Origin: Clostridiales bacterium Firm_04
GTDB taxonomy: Bacteria; Bacillota; Clostridia; Oscillospirales; Ruminococcaceae
NCBI GenBank assembly: GCA_001603005.1
Contig: LVAJ01000019.1
Span: 1 to 51,569, forward strand
DNA: 51,569 bases
Direction of reading: 5' to 3'
Made by a program: the position numbers and the translations under genes. The notes under the pieces were generated by a model. The model saw only the letters and a program-made list of their open reading frames with translations, was not told the DNA's origin and ran no database searches. This document shows positions 24,478 to 33,314 of the stretch, in pieces; the stretch's first letter is position 1; each line of letters starts with the position of its first letter.

Positions 24478-25284
24478 ATGAAAAAATGTCCGCATTGTCA
24501 TACGCCCGTTCCGGATGAAGCAGCGCATTGTCCGGAATGCGGCACAGCATTGCATGAAACAGAAGAAAATGAGGATCTGCGTCCGGATGCCGGCAGCAAA
24601 AGCATGCGCTTTGCACCGCTGCTGCTGGTGCTGGTCATGTTCTGCCTGATCGTCGGCGCTGTGCTCTGCGTCCTGAAAATCGCAAGCGGCAGCCTCAAAG
24701 AGAAGCAGCCCGCGTCCTCTGCGGCGGAGCAGTCCGTTTCGGAAGCTGCACCGGAAGTCACCGCCGAGCCGCCCGCTCCCGAAACCGCGCCGGAAGAACC
24801 GCAGACGGAACCGCAGACCGAGGAAACACAGCCGACCGAACCGCCGCAGACCGAGCCGCTCACGACCGAGCCTGCCCCCGCGGAGACCGAACCGCCTGTG
24901 TCGTCCGGGGACGTGCCCGCAGAGACCGTCCCCGCGCCGGAAACGCCCGCTGATGCCGTTTCGGTGCAGGACTATGCCTACGAAACCGATGTGTTCGGCA
25001 ACACCGTGCTGACCGTGCATCTGCTGTATCAGAATAACGGAACGGCAGCCGCAGCATGGTTCGGGCAGTATATCGCCGCCGCGGAGCAGAACGGCGCAGA
25101 CTGCCAGAGCACCGTCATGGACTTCGGCGCCGTGCAGAATGATACCAGACAGGTCGAAGCGGGCGGGAGCATCACGATCACCAAAAGCTTCATCGTGCAG
25201 CCGGGACCGGACGTGCGTTTCCGCGTCACGACATTCGGCTTCGACAGCCAGACCGTTGTGGATCAGGTCATCCCGCATGCGTGA
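24478..25284 (+). CDS. Zinc-ribbon membrane protein with extracellular domain
   Basis: 268 aa. Starts with a zinc ribbon, CPHCHTPVPDEAAHCPEC (Cys4-Cys7 and Cys19-Cys22). One membrane helix at about 45-66 (PLLLVLVMFCLIVGAVLCVL). Then a Pro/Glu/Thr linker (about 80-160) and an extracellular beta domain (about 165-268: VQDYAYETDVFGNTVLTVHL..QNNGT..AEQNGADCQ), like the DUF5067-type domains of Firmicute surface proteins. The zinc ribbon stays inside. Such proteins are common in ruminococci and clostridia; function is not known. Monocistronic. Confidence 0.75.
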   Translation: MKKCPHCHTPVPDEAAHCPECGTALHETEENEDLRPDAGSKSMRFAPLLLVLVMFCLIVGAVLCVLKIASGSLKEKQPASSAAEQSVSEAAPEVTAEPPAPETAPEEPQTEPQTEETQPTEPPQTEPLTTEPAPAETEPPVSSGDVPAETVPAPETPADAVSVQDYAYETDVFGNTVLTVHLLYQNNGTAAAAWFGQYIAAAEQNGADCQSTVMDFGAVQNDTRQVEAGGSITITKSFIVQPGPDVRFRVTTFGFDSQTVVDQVIPHA

Positions 25285-25291
25285 GGATAAA

Positions 25292-25330
25292 ACATCCCCC
25301 CGAAACGAATTTGCGCTTCGGGGGGATTTG
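25292..25330. terminator. Bidirectional terminator, end of the aro operon
   Basis: ATCCCCCCGAA pairs with TTCGGGGGGAT. The T-rich tail after the hairpin is short on the plus side (TTTGCTG) and better on the minus side (GTTTTATCC). It lies between convergent genes. Confidence 0.75.
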
Positions 25331-25350
25331 CTGTCTGTGCAGCATCCGTT

Positions 25351-25785
25351 TCATTTTTTTGCATAATCCGCGAGAATCCGCAGTCCTTCGAGGTATCCCG
25401 CGAATCCCTTGCCCTTGACGGTCGCGATGCACGCCTGCCGGATATAGGAGATCTTGCGGAACTCGTCGCGCGTATCCGGATCGGAGATGTGCACCTCAAC
25501 GGTCGGGATCTGCACCGCCTTGACCGCATCGAGCAGCGCGACGCTCGTGTGCGTATACGCCGCCGGATTGATGAGAATGCCGTCTGCCTTGCCGTAGGCG
25601 GCTTGAATTTTGTCCACGAGGTCACCCTCATGATTCGACTGATAGCACTCCACGGTGATGCCGAGGCGCTGCGCTTCATCTTCAATCATTGCGATGAGGT
25701 CGGCGAGCGTCTGTGTGCCGTAATGCTCCGGCTCACGGATTCCCAGCATGTTCAAATTCGGCCCATTCAGCACGAGTATATGCAC
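25351..25785 (-). CDS. aroQ: 3-dehydroquinate dehydratase, type II
   Basis: 144 aa from GTG 25785, the usual size; GGGGGGA lies 5 bases before it. Third step of the shikimate pathway: dehydroquinate to dehydroshikimate and water. HILVLNGPNLNMLGIREPEHYG is the type II opening with its flexible catalytic loop (Tyr24 as base); HEGDLVDKI, NPAAYTHTSVAL and VEVHISDP are the other blocks. The start lies inside the end of the aroE-aroK gene (53-base overlap), so translation is probably coupled. Last gene of the operon. Confidence 0.95.
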   Translation of the reverse strand: MHILVLNGPNLNMLGIREPEHYGTQTLADLIAMIEDEAQRLGITVECYQSNHEGDLVDKIQAAYGKADGILINPAAYTHTSVALLDAVKAVQIPTVEVHISDPDTRDEFRKISYIRQACIATVKGKGFAGYLEGLRILADYAKK

Positions 25786-27022
25786 AAAAATCCCCCCAAA
25801 TCTCCTTCGCCGCCGCTTCGGGCGTGCGGTCGTTTTCGATTGCCGTGTCTGCAAATTTGCGGTAAAGCGGCATGCGCACGGCTTCCATCTGCGCAAGATC
25901 CGCCCCGATCGAGAGCGGACGCCCCTCACGGCTGAGCGATTCGGTCGCGCGGCAGATCTGACAGATCCAGCCGTTGCTGCGGAGCGGCGCCTCATTTTCC
26001 GCGCGGGTGACCACGCCGCCGCCCGTCACGAGGATGACGCCGCGGTTCGCGCTCTGCTCGCGCACGACATCGGATTCGATCTGCCGGAAGCCGTCCTCGC
26101 CGGCGTCCGCAAAGATCGCCGGAATCGGCTTGCCCGCCTTTTTGACGATCTCCGCGTCAAGGTCGATGACGGTTCTGCCGGTCAGCTTGCCGAGTGCATC
26201 ACCGATGCAGGATTTGCCGCTGCCGGGCATGCCGATCAGCACGATGTTTTCGGCATCGCGCTGCATATCGGCGCCGATCTCCGCGATTTTCGCATCGTCG
26301 ATCGCCTTGCCGAAGAAATGCTCCGCCGCCTGCTTTGCCTGCGCGACAAGCATCGTCAGACCGCCCGCGCAGGGAATGCCGAGCGCCTGTGCCTGCAGCA
26401 GCAGCGCGGTTCTCGCGGGGTTATAGATCACATCTGCAACGCCCTGCAAATGCGGGAATTTTGTCAGATCGACCAGCGATCTGCCCGCATGCGGATACAT
26501 GCCGACCGGCGTTGCATTGACGATCAGCGTCGTGCGGTCGTAGAATTTCGGCAGGTCATCGTAGGTGTATTCGGTGCCGTTCAGGTCGAGGACGGTGAGC
26601 GTTTTGCAGCCGTCGAGCTTCGCGATCGCCTGGATCGTCTGCGAGACACCGCCGTTTCCGAGCACGAGCACATCCGCGCCGTCAAAGGACAGCCCGCCTG
26701 CCCGCATCATGCAGCGCAGCCCGTAGGCATCGGTGTTGAAGCCCTTCCATGTGCCGTCATCCTGCCGCACGAGCGTATTCACGCTGCCGATCGCCTCTGC
26801 AAGCGGATCGAGCGACGCGCAGAGCGGAATGACGCCGATCTTGTAGGGGATCGTGACATTGAGCGCTTTCAGGCGCGTATCTGCGAGAAAAACAGGCAAT
26901 TCATCCGGCTCCAGCTCATAGAGCGAATACTGCGGATTGCCGAGTGCCGCATGGATCTGCGGCGAAATGCTGTGACCGAGCTTTCGCCCGATCAGACCGT
27001 AAGGCGTTTTGAAATCCGTCAT
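25733..27022 (-). CDS. aroE-aroK: Shikimate dehydrogenase - shikimate kinase fusion
   Basis: 429 aa, two enzymes in one chain. Residues 1-250 are AroE, NADPH-dependent reduction of dehydroshikimate: LGHSISP for substrate, Lys61 in NVTIPYK, Asp98 in GFNTDAYG, and VLGNGGVSQT for the nucleotide. Residues 258-415 are AroK, ATP phosphorylation of shikimate: P-loop GMPGSGKS at 264-271, DLDAEIVKKAG, VTGGGVV, and LYRKFADTAI. The last 20 or so residues (CAYTRAEWAEFEHAGNP) come from the overlap with aroQ. The two are separate genes in most bacteria; here consecutive-but-one steps are joined. The steps either side are aroQ and aroA in the same operon. Confidence 0.95.
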   Translation of the reverse strand: MTDFKTPYGLIGRKLGHSISPQIHAALGNPQYSLYELEPDELPVFLADTRLKALNVTIPYKIGVIPLCASLDPLAEAIGSVNTLVRQDDGTWKGFNTDAYGLRCMMRAGGLSFDGADVLVLGNGGVSQTIQAIAKLDGCKTLTVLDLNGTEYTYDDLPKFYDRTTLIVNATPVGMYPHAGRSLVDLTKFPHLQGVADVIYNPARTALLLQAQALGIPCAGGLTMLVAQAKQAAEHFFGKAIDDAKIAEIGADMQRDAENIVLIGMPGSGKSCIGDALGKLTGRTVIDLDAEIVKKAGKPIPAIFADAGEDGFRQIESDVVREQSANRGVILVTGGGVVTRAENEAPLRSNGWICQICRATESLSREGRPLSIGADLAQMEAVRMPLYRKFADTAIENDRTPEAAAKEIWGDFCAYTRAEWAEFEHAGNP

Positions 27023-27073
27023 ACTGAATCCTTTCCGCGGCGCTTTGCCGCAAGGGTATCCGGCGCGTGCCGG

Positions 27074-28492
27074 TCATGCTTCTGCGGGCTGATCTTCGAG
27101 CAGGGACGGGTGCACGGGCGATTTGTAATAGAACAGCCCTTCCGCCGCAGCGAGCTGTCCCGCAATGCGGTCGAGCGTATCGTCGCCGCCGTGGATCACG
27201 AGGTATGCATTGTCGTTGCGCAGCTCGATCATCGCATCGGCATCCGGCAGCAGGACGAGCACCGCCTCATGTTTGAAGCCGTCCCGTTTGCAGCAGTCCG
27301 CGACCGCCTGCACGATCGCTTCCGGCAGCGGCGCCTCTGTCATTTCGGGCGCGTCATCCGAAAGCGGCGCAACGGTGCAGAGCATGTATTTGTAGTAGCA
27401 ATTTAATTTCAGCAAGAACTGCGTAAATTTATCCGCGAGCATCTGATATGCCGGCGGTTTGACATAATGATCCGCAACATCAAAATAGCGTCCGGCGCTG
27501 CCTGTCGGCACGGTTTCCGGCAGAAGATCGACAAGCATGATGCGGTCTTTATAAAAATATTGCTCGATGCTGTATTCCAGCGATTCACGCAGCAGGAACC
27601 AGCGCACATCGCGCTGCATCACCTTCAGGATCCGGTCAAAATCCCGCCGCAAAATCGGAAAATCGGTCGGGACGCTGCTTTGTTCGAGCACTTCCAGCGC
27701 ATATTCTGCAAGGTGCGCATCGCGTGTCTGCACGATCAGTTCCTCGATCGCAGAGCAGACCGCGCGCTCATCCTCACGGGGGAGCAAATTCTGATAATAG
27801 GGATCAAAGCGATCCTGCAAATGGAGCAGCAGGCTTTCCGCGAGATCGGCGTCTCCGCTGAGCAATGCTGCACGAATGTCAGCAACACCGCGCGAAACGA
27901 TATCTTCTTCAGCCTTTCCGCTCGTGACAGTATGCTTGCCGAACGGAATCCGGATCCGCGGAAACCGGTGCGAAGAAATCGTTTTGTGGAGATAAACGAT
28001 GTCATACCAGCGGAAGAACTTGAATGCGCAGCGGGGCAGTCTCCCGCATTCGCGATAGCCCCTGTGCGCAAAAAATCCAGCCGCATCGTCCGGCAGATAT
28101 TGATCCGGCAGAACGGTCGCCGCAGGAACAGCCGCGATCACATTGATCATGCCTTCACGTTCGGCTTCCTGCTCGATCATCTCGCAAAGCTGTCCGCCGA
28201 TGCCCTTTCCGCGCGATTCCGGCGCAAGATACACCCAGATCGAACAGGTCTGCTCAAAGGATGCGCGGCTGTCAAATGCGTCCGCAAATGCAAAGCCGAG
28301 AATCGTGCCGTCTGCCTCTGCAACGGCAAAAGGATATTGCTCCAGAATCTTCGCAACTTTATCGCAAAATGCAGATTCATCCGGCACATCCCATGCGAGC
28401 GCCGCCGCGGAATGTTCTGCGTAAAAGCTGTAAATTTCGCGCAGACGCGGCACATCAGAGCGCTGTGCACAGCGGATTTTCAGTTCAGACAT
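27074..28492 (-). CDS. GNAT acetyltransferase fused to an unknown domain
   Basis: 472 aa from ATG 28492, AGGAG 8 bases upstream. Residues 1-175 are a GNAT N-acetyltransferase: IRCAQRSDVPRLREIYSFYA, then the acetyl-CoA loop VYLAPESRGKGIGGQLCEMI and the late tyrosine region GFFAHRGYRECGRL. This is the YncA/phosphinothricin acetyltransferase-like pattern. Residues 200-472 are helical, with Asp/Glu- and Tyr-rich stretches (EYSIEQYFYKDRIM, LLKLNCYYKYMLCTV) and no motif I recognise. It sits between pheA and aroE-aroK in the aro operon with small gaps, so it is cotranscribed. Any link to aromatic synthesis is unproven. Confidence 0.75.
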   Translation of the reverse strand: MSELKIRCAQRSDVPRLREIYSFYAEHSAAALAWDVPDESAFCDKVAKILEQYPFAVAEADGTILGFAFADAFDSRASFEQTCSIWVYLAPESRGKGIGGQLCEMIEQEAEREGMINVIAAVPAATVLPDQYLPDDAAGFFAHRGYRECGRLPRCAFKFFRWYDIVYLHKTISSHRFPRIRIPFGKHTVTSGKAEEDIVSRGVADIRAALLSGDADLAESLLLHLQDRFDPYYQNLLPREDERAVCSAIEELIVQTRDAHLAEYALEVLEQSSVPTDFPILRRDFDRILKVMQRDVRWFLLRESLEYSIEQYFYKDRIMLVDLLPETVPTGSAGRYFDVADHYVKPPAYQMLADKFTQFLLKLNCYYKYMLCTVAPLSDDAPEMTEAPLPEAIVQAVADCCKRDGFKHEAVLVLLPDADAMIELRNDNAYLVIHGGDDTLDRIAGQLAAAEGLFYYKSPVHPSLLEDQPAEA

Positions 28493-28520
28493 CGCGGTCA
28501 CTCCTCTCGAAAAAGTCAGC

Positions 28521-29666
28521 TCATCCGATCATTTCGGTGTAATTGCCGAGCAGCGTGAACGAGTCGCAGGAGCGCTCCATTTCGCAGAGCAGACCGAGCA
28601 CGCCGTCCTGATGCAGATTGCATTCGAGGTCCATGTAGAAGCGGTAGGAGAAGTTCGTGCCGGGGATCGGCATGCTTTCCAGCTTGCACATGTTGATGCC
28701 GAGCGCGGAGATTTTTGCGATCATCTGATAGAGCGCGCCGGGCGAGTTTGCGCAGTTGACGAGGATGCTCATGCGGTCGGCGCCGGCATAGCACGAAGCC
28801 CCCTTCGTGATGCACAAAAAGCGCGTATCATTGTTACTTTCGTTCTGGATGTCGTCGGTCAGAACGGAGAGCCCGTAGAGCTTTGCGCACGCTTCTCCGG
28901 CGATCGCGGCGACGGATTTATCCTGCGCCTCGGCAGCTCTCTGCGCCGCATGCGCCGTGCTGACGCAGGGGATGACGTCCACGCCGATCGACTGCAAAAA
29001 CCGGCTGCACTGCCCCGCCGCCTGCTCATGCGTGTAGACCGTTTTCAGGTCGGAAAGCTGCGCATCTTTTTGCGTCAGCAGCACATGCCGGATCAGCAGC
29101 CGGACGCTCCGGACGATGCAGATATCCGGCTCGCGAAGCAGATCGTAGACCTGCCGCACGGAGCCCTGCACGCTGTTTTCGACGGGCAGAATGCCGAACT
29201 GACAGAGCCCCGCCTGCACGGCATGCACGACCGCCGCGAACCCGTCCATAAAGATTATATTGCCTTTCGGGAACAGGCGGTCAGCGGCAGCACCGGCATG
29301 GCTGCCCTCAACGCCGGAGACCGCAACGCGCCCCGACTGCGGGAAAACCGACTGCTCATGTGCGCACATCGCGGCGACTCGCGCGGCAACGCTGGTCGCC
29401 GGAATGAGCTGCGCCGCCTGTCTTGCGCGGGAAAGTTCGAGTACCATGCGGAACAACTGGTGCGCCGAATCGCCGTATTCATTGCCCGCTTTTTCACGTA
29501 TCTTCATTAAAATCTCGCGTTCCCGCGCCGGATCGTACAGCGGCTTTGCGGGATCGCGCTTTTTGATGTCGGCGACCTTGTCGATCAGCGACATGCGCTG
29601 CAAAAAGAGGTCAAGCAGCTGCGCATCCACATTGTCGAGCTGCGAACGGATCTCCGATAATTCCAT
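28521..29666 (-). CDS. pheA: Chorismate mutase / prephenate dehydratase
   Basis: 381 aa from ATG 29666, 9 bases after AGGAG (an ATG six bases earlier is too close). Residues 1-85 are an AroQ-type chorismate mutase: IRSQLDNVDAQLLDLFLQRM, VADIKKRD, YDPAREREIL. Residues 105-285 are prephenate dehydratase: GVEGSHAGAAADRLF, ILPVENSVQGSV, and NNDTRFLCI with the essential Thr-Arg-Phe. Residues 295-375 are an ACT domain (SILVNCANSPGALYQMIAKI, NMCKLESMPI) that normally binds phenylalanine for feedback inhibition. Makes phenylpyruvate from chorismate. The CM domain also supplies prephenate for tyrA. Confidence 0.95.
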   Translation of the reverse strand: MELSEIRSQLDNVDAQLLDLFLQRMSLIDKVADIKKRDPAKPLYDPAREREILMKIREKAGNEYGDSAHQLFRMVLELSRARQAAQLIPATSVAARVAAMCAHEQSVFPQSGRVAVSGVEGSHAGAAADRLFPKGNIIFMDGFAAVVHAVQAGLCQFGILPVENSVQGSVRQVYDLLREPDICIVRSVRLLIRHVLLTQKDAQLSDLKTVYTHEQAAGQCSRFLQSIGVDVIPCVSTAHAAQRAAEAQDKSVAAIAGEACAKLYGLSVLTDDIQNESNNDTRFLCITKGASCYAGADRMSILVNCANSPGALYQMIAKISALGINMCKLESMPIPGTNFSYRFYMDLECNLHQDGVLGLLCEMERSCDSFTLLGNYTEMIG

Positions 29667-29792
29667 TTTCATGCGCTCCTTTTTCATCAGACGGCGATCG
29701 GTACGCCGCAATTTTGGTATGATATTGCGTCAAAGAGCCGAGCTGTATTTCCAATGCAGTTTGAAATGATTTTGCGATAATTCGCAATTCAG

Positions 29793-30884
29793 TCAGATTT
29801 TTCCGCAGTCATCCAGAAGCACATCCAGCGCCGTCAGCGCCGCTGCTGCTTCGATGACCGGCACCGCCCGCTGCGCAATGCACGGATCATGCCGCCCCTT
29901 GATCTCAAGCGTCGTATCCGTACCGTCCGGCAGCGAGACCGTCTGCTGCGGCTGCGCGATCGACGGCGTCGGCTTGATCCCGACCGTGAACCGCACCGGC
30001 ATACCGGTCGTAATGCCGCCGAGAATGCCGCCGTTCCGGTTCGTTTTTGTTACGATATTGCCCCCGCTGTCCGTGCAGAACGGATCATTTGCCTGCGAGC
30101 CGCGCATCTCCGAGAGCGCGAAGCCGTCCCCGAAGGACACCGCCTTGACCGCGGGGATCCCGAACAGTACCTTTGCAAGGCGGTTTTCGATGCCGTCAAA
30201 CATCGGATCGCCGAGCCCTGCCGGCAGACCGAGAATCATGCATTCGATCGTGCCGCCGACCGAATCGAGTGCCTCGCGTGCAGCAAGAATCTCCTGCTGC
30301 ATCTGCTCCCCTTTTTCATCCGAGATCACGGGGAACATTTTCTGTGCAATCGCATCAAACAGCGCCGAATCCGGCATCATCGGGAACGCATCGTCTTTGA
30401 TCGTTCCGACCGATGAAAGATGCGCACCTACATGGATTCCGCGGCGTTCGAGGATCTGTTTTGCGATCCCGCCCACTGCACAGACCGGCGCAGTCAGCCG
30501 ACCGGAAAAATGACCGCCGCCGCGCATATCCGCATGCCCGCCCCACTTGATATAAGCAGAATAATCCGCATGTGAGGGGCGTGGTTTCAATGCAAGATTC
30601 TTATAATCTCCGGAGCGCTGATTCGTATTCGCGATCCGGATACAGACCGGAAATCCGGTCGTTTTGTCCTCAAAAATGCCGGACACGAACTCCGGAATAT
30701 CGGGTTCTTTGCGCGCCGTTGAGAGGGCATTTCTGCCGCCCTGACGGCGCTCCATAAAGCGCATCAGCCGCTCAAAATTAATGGATTCGCCAGCCGGAAG
30801 CCCCTCGATCAGCGCACCGATCCCGTTCCCGTGGGACTCTCCGAAGATCGAAACGCGCAGCTTTTCGCCAAATGATGATGCCAT
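29793..30884 (-). CDS. aroC: Chorismate synthase
   Basis: 363 aa, full length. Last shared step: 5-enolpyruvylshikimate-3-phosphate to chorismate, with reduced FMN as cofactor. Family signatures are GESHGNGIGALIEGLPAG near the start, GGRNALSTARKEPD, and RGGGHFSGRLTAP in the middle, and GRHDPCIAQRAVPVIEA at the end. It follows aroA by 42 bases. The 126 bases from aroC to pheA are the longest gap in the operon and show no terminator. Confidence 0.97.
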   Translation of the reverse strand: MASSFGEKLRVSIFGESHGNGIGALIEGLPAGESINFERLMRFMERRQGGRNALSTARKEPDIPEFVSGIFEDKTTGFPVCIRIANTNQRSGDYKNLALKPRPSHADYSAYIKWGGHADMRGGGHFSGRLTAPVCAVGGIAKQILERRGIHVGAHLSSVGTIKDDAFPMMPDSALFDAIAQKMFPVISDEKGEQMQQEILAAREALDSVGGTIECMILGLPAGLGDPMFDGIENRLAKVLFGIPAVKAVSFGDGFALSEMRGSQANDPFCTDSGGNIVTKTNRNGGILGGITTGMPVRFTVGIKPTPSIAQPQQTVSLPDGTDTTLEIKGRHDPCIAQRAVPVIEAAAALTALDVLLDDCGKI

Positions 30885-30925
30885 TTCTGCTCTCCTTTTG
30901 TATGATCTTGCACCGGATGATTCGT

Positions 30926-32206
30926 TCAGATTTCATCTGAAAATGTCACGCGACCGCCGAGTGCGCGGTAGTCCTCGAAGAATGTCGGGTACGATTTGTT
31001 GACGGCTTCCGCGCCGAGAATGGTCACGGGCTCGCTGCACCGAAGCGCCGCGATCGCCGCTGCCATGACGAGCCGGTGGTCGTTCTGCGCATTGACTGTG
31101 CCGCCGCGCAATTGTCCGCCGTACACGGTCAATCCATCCGGCAGCTCGTCCGTTTTCCCGCCGAGTGCGCGAAGCAATTCAGCGGTTGCTGTCAGCCGGT
31201 CGGATTCTTTCAGGCGCAGACGTTCCGCATTTGTAAAATGAGACACGCCGTTTCCGACCGCTGCCCGAACCGCCAGAATCGGTAATAGATCGGGGATTTC
31301 CGCCATAGATACGTCAAAATCGTTGATTGTTTCACATGAAACATTCCGGATTCCGTCGGATTCTGTGATGCGGGCGCCATTTTGCGACAGGATGTCAGCG
31401 ATCGCCTTGTCGCCCTGAATTGAGTCTGCGTACAGCCCTGTGACCGCGACATTTCCGACCGGCTGAATCGCGCCGGCGGTCAGCCAGAACGCTGCATTCG
31501 ACCAGTCTCCGTCTACACGGATATCATCCGGAAAAAAAAGCTTCTGCTTGCCTTTTATCAGATAACGAAGCAGTCCGTCCTCTTTATATAGTGTGATTTC
31601 CGCGCCGAATTGCCGCAGCGTATCGAGCGTCATATCGACATATGCAGCCGATTGCAGCGGCGTTGTCAGGCGGATTTCGCTGTCCGAATCGCACATTGGC
31701 AGCGCCATAAGCAGCCCGCTCAAGAACTGCGAGCTGATGTTGCCGGCGATCTCGTACAGCCCGCCGGTCAGGTTCCCAGTTGCATCCAGCGGCAGCGATT
31801 TCTGCTGAAATTGTACGCCGTGGGCGGACATCGCATCCGTCAGCGTCCCGATCGGACGCTCCGGCAGACGACCTGCGCCGGTCACATGGATGCTGCTGCA
31901 CACGCACATCGCGACGGGCAGCAGAAAACGCAGCGTGGAGCCGCTTTCGCCGCAGTCGAGCAGCGCGCGCGGCTGCCTTTTGATCGGTCTGATGAACAGC
32001 CCGTCCGCGTTTTGTTCAAATGAAGCACCGAGCGCAGAAAGGCATCGTACCGTTGCTGCAATATCATCGCAATACGGTTCTTTTATCGGCAAGAATCCCC
32101 CGTTTTCGGAGATTGCCGCACAGATGAGTTTTCTGTGTACATCCGATTTTGACGGGATCGCCTGAACGGTTCCGTCCAGCTGCGACGGGCAGCATACCGC
32201 GTTCAT
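30926..32206 (-). CDS. aroA: 5-enolpyruvylshikimate-3-phosphate synthase
   Basis: 426 aa from ATG 32206, with GGAGG 8 bases upstream and an ATGA overlap with the aroB stop. Joins PEP to shikimate-3-phosphate. Signatures: IPSKSDVHRKLICAA (substrate lysine), CGESGSTLRFLLPVA in place of the commoner LGNAGTAMR, SSQFLSG, the catalytic Asp of AEIPDLLPILAV, and LRLKESDRLTATAELLRALG. The GESGSTLR loop marks it as a diverged form of the PEP-binding motif, seen in some Firmicutes. Confidence 0.95.
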   Translation of the reverse strand: MNAVCCPSQLDGTVQAIPSKSDVHRKLICAAISENGGFLPIKEPYCDDIAATVRCLSALGASFEQNADGLFIRPIKRQPRALLDCGESGSTLRFLLPVAMCVCSSIHVTGAGRLPERPIGTLTDAMSAHGVQFQQKSLPLDATGNLTGGLYEIAGNISSQFLSGLLMALPMCDSDSEIRLTTPLQSAAYVDMTLDTLRQFGAEITLYKEDGLLRYLIKGKQKLFFPDDIRVDGDWSNAAFWLTAGAIQPVGNVAVTGLYADSIQGDKAIADILSQNGARITESDGIRNVSCETINDFDVSMAEIPDLLPILAVRAAVGNGVSHFTNAERLRLKESDRLTATAELLRALGGKTDELPDGLTVYGGQLRGGTVNAQNDHRLVMAAAIAALRCSEPVTILGAEAVNKSYPTFFEDYRALGGRVTFSDEI

Positions 32207-33273
32207 TCCTGTCCCTCCAGACCGTCCGAAAACAACGATTCTACATTTGAAATCGGCATTTTCTCCATGCGGCACCGCCCGATCTTTTCCGGCAGAATGA
32301 CTGTGATATCACTTGCAGCAGCCTTTTTATCGAGTGCCGCAATTTTTGCCATATCTTTTGCGGAATACGGGCAATGCACCGGAAGATTGTTTCGCTTAAT
32401 CGTATCCAAAATCCGCGCAGATTCGTTAGAATCGAGCATTCCGTGTTTGACCGCAGCACGCGTCACAATTGCAGTTCCGATCGCAACGGCATGCCCGTGT
32501 GAGATTTTGAAATCACTCAGCCGCTCGATCGCATGCGCCGCAGTGTGCCCAAGATTGAGCAGTTTCCGAACGCCATGCTCCTGCGGATCCTCCGTTACGA
32601 TCTTCGATTTGTACGCAACTGCGTGGGAAATCACTTCTTCGAGATTTGCGATCGGATTGCCGGATTCATAGATTGCGAACAGTTCAGGATCACCGAGGAT
32701 GCCGGTTTTGATCGCTTCCGCAGCACCGTCTGCCATTTCATGCGGTGTCAGCGTATGCAGCGAATCGACATCGCAAAAAACGGCAAGCGGCTGGTGGAAT
32801 ACACCCGCGAGATTTTTTCCGTGCTGCAAATTGATCGCCGTTTTGCCGCCAACTGACGCATCTACTGCGGAAAGCAGCGTGGTCGGCATCTGCACAAACC
32901 GGATTCCGCGCAGATAGCAGCCCGCCGCAAATCCGGTCAGATCCCCGATGACGCCGCCGCCGAGCGCGATCGCGAGATCGGTGCGCGTCAGATGCGCTTC
33001 TGCAAACGATTCGAGCAGTGCGCCGAACACAGCGATCGACTTGCTCTCCTCGCCCGCGGAAACGACATGCGTGTTTACGATAAATCCAGCATCTGCGAGC
33101 GATTTCTTTACTCTGTCGAGATAGAGCGGCGCAACATTTGTGTCGCTTACGATCATGACGCGGCATGGTTTTGTCAGCGCGGCGATCTCTGCGCCGCAGG
33201 TGTCGAGCAATCCGCTGCCGGTCAGGATCGGGTACGATGCACCGTCCGAAGTGGTCAAAATTTGCTTTTTCAT
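32203..33273 (-). CDS. aroB: 3-dehydroquinate synthase
   Basis: 356 aa from ATG 33273, with GAAAGGAA upstream; the longer frame has no other site. Converts DAHP to dehydroquinate with NAD and a divalent metal. Signatures: GGGVIGDLTGFAAGCYLRGI, PTTLLSAVDASVGGKTAIN, GVFHQP, AEAIKTGIL (metal Glu), and LNLGHTAAHAIE plus HGHAVAIG (metal His). It overlaps aroA by four bases, ATGA. Confidence 0.97.
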   Translation of the reverse strand: MKKQILTTSDGASYPILTGSGLLDTCGAEIAALTKPCRVMIVSDTNVAPLYLDRVKKSLADAGFIVNTHVVSAGEESKSIAVFGALLESFAEAHLTRTDLAIALGGGVIGDLTGFAAGCYLRGIRFVQMPTTLLSAVDASVGGKTAINLQHGKNLAGVFHQPLAVFCDVDSLHTLTPHEMADGAAEAIKTGILGDPELFAIYESGNPIANLEEVISHAVAYKSKIVTEDPQEHGVRKLLNLGHTAAHAIERLSDFKISHGHAVAIGTAIVTRAAVKHGMLDSNESARILDTIKRNNLPVHCPYSAKDMAKIAALDKKAAASDITVILPEKIGRCRMEKMPISNVESLFSDGLEGQE

Positions 33274-33314
33274 TGCAGTTCCTTTCCGCAAATATGCATA
33301 GGAGAATCTTGCGA

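Noticed and set aside
25748..27406. 552-aa plus-strand frame across aroE-aroK
   Set aside because: Antisense to a gene with all AroE and AroK motifs; Arg/His-rich shadow composition.
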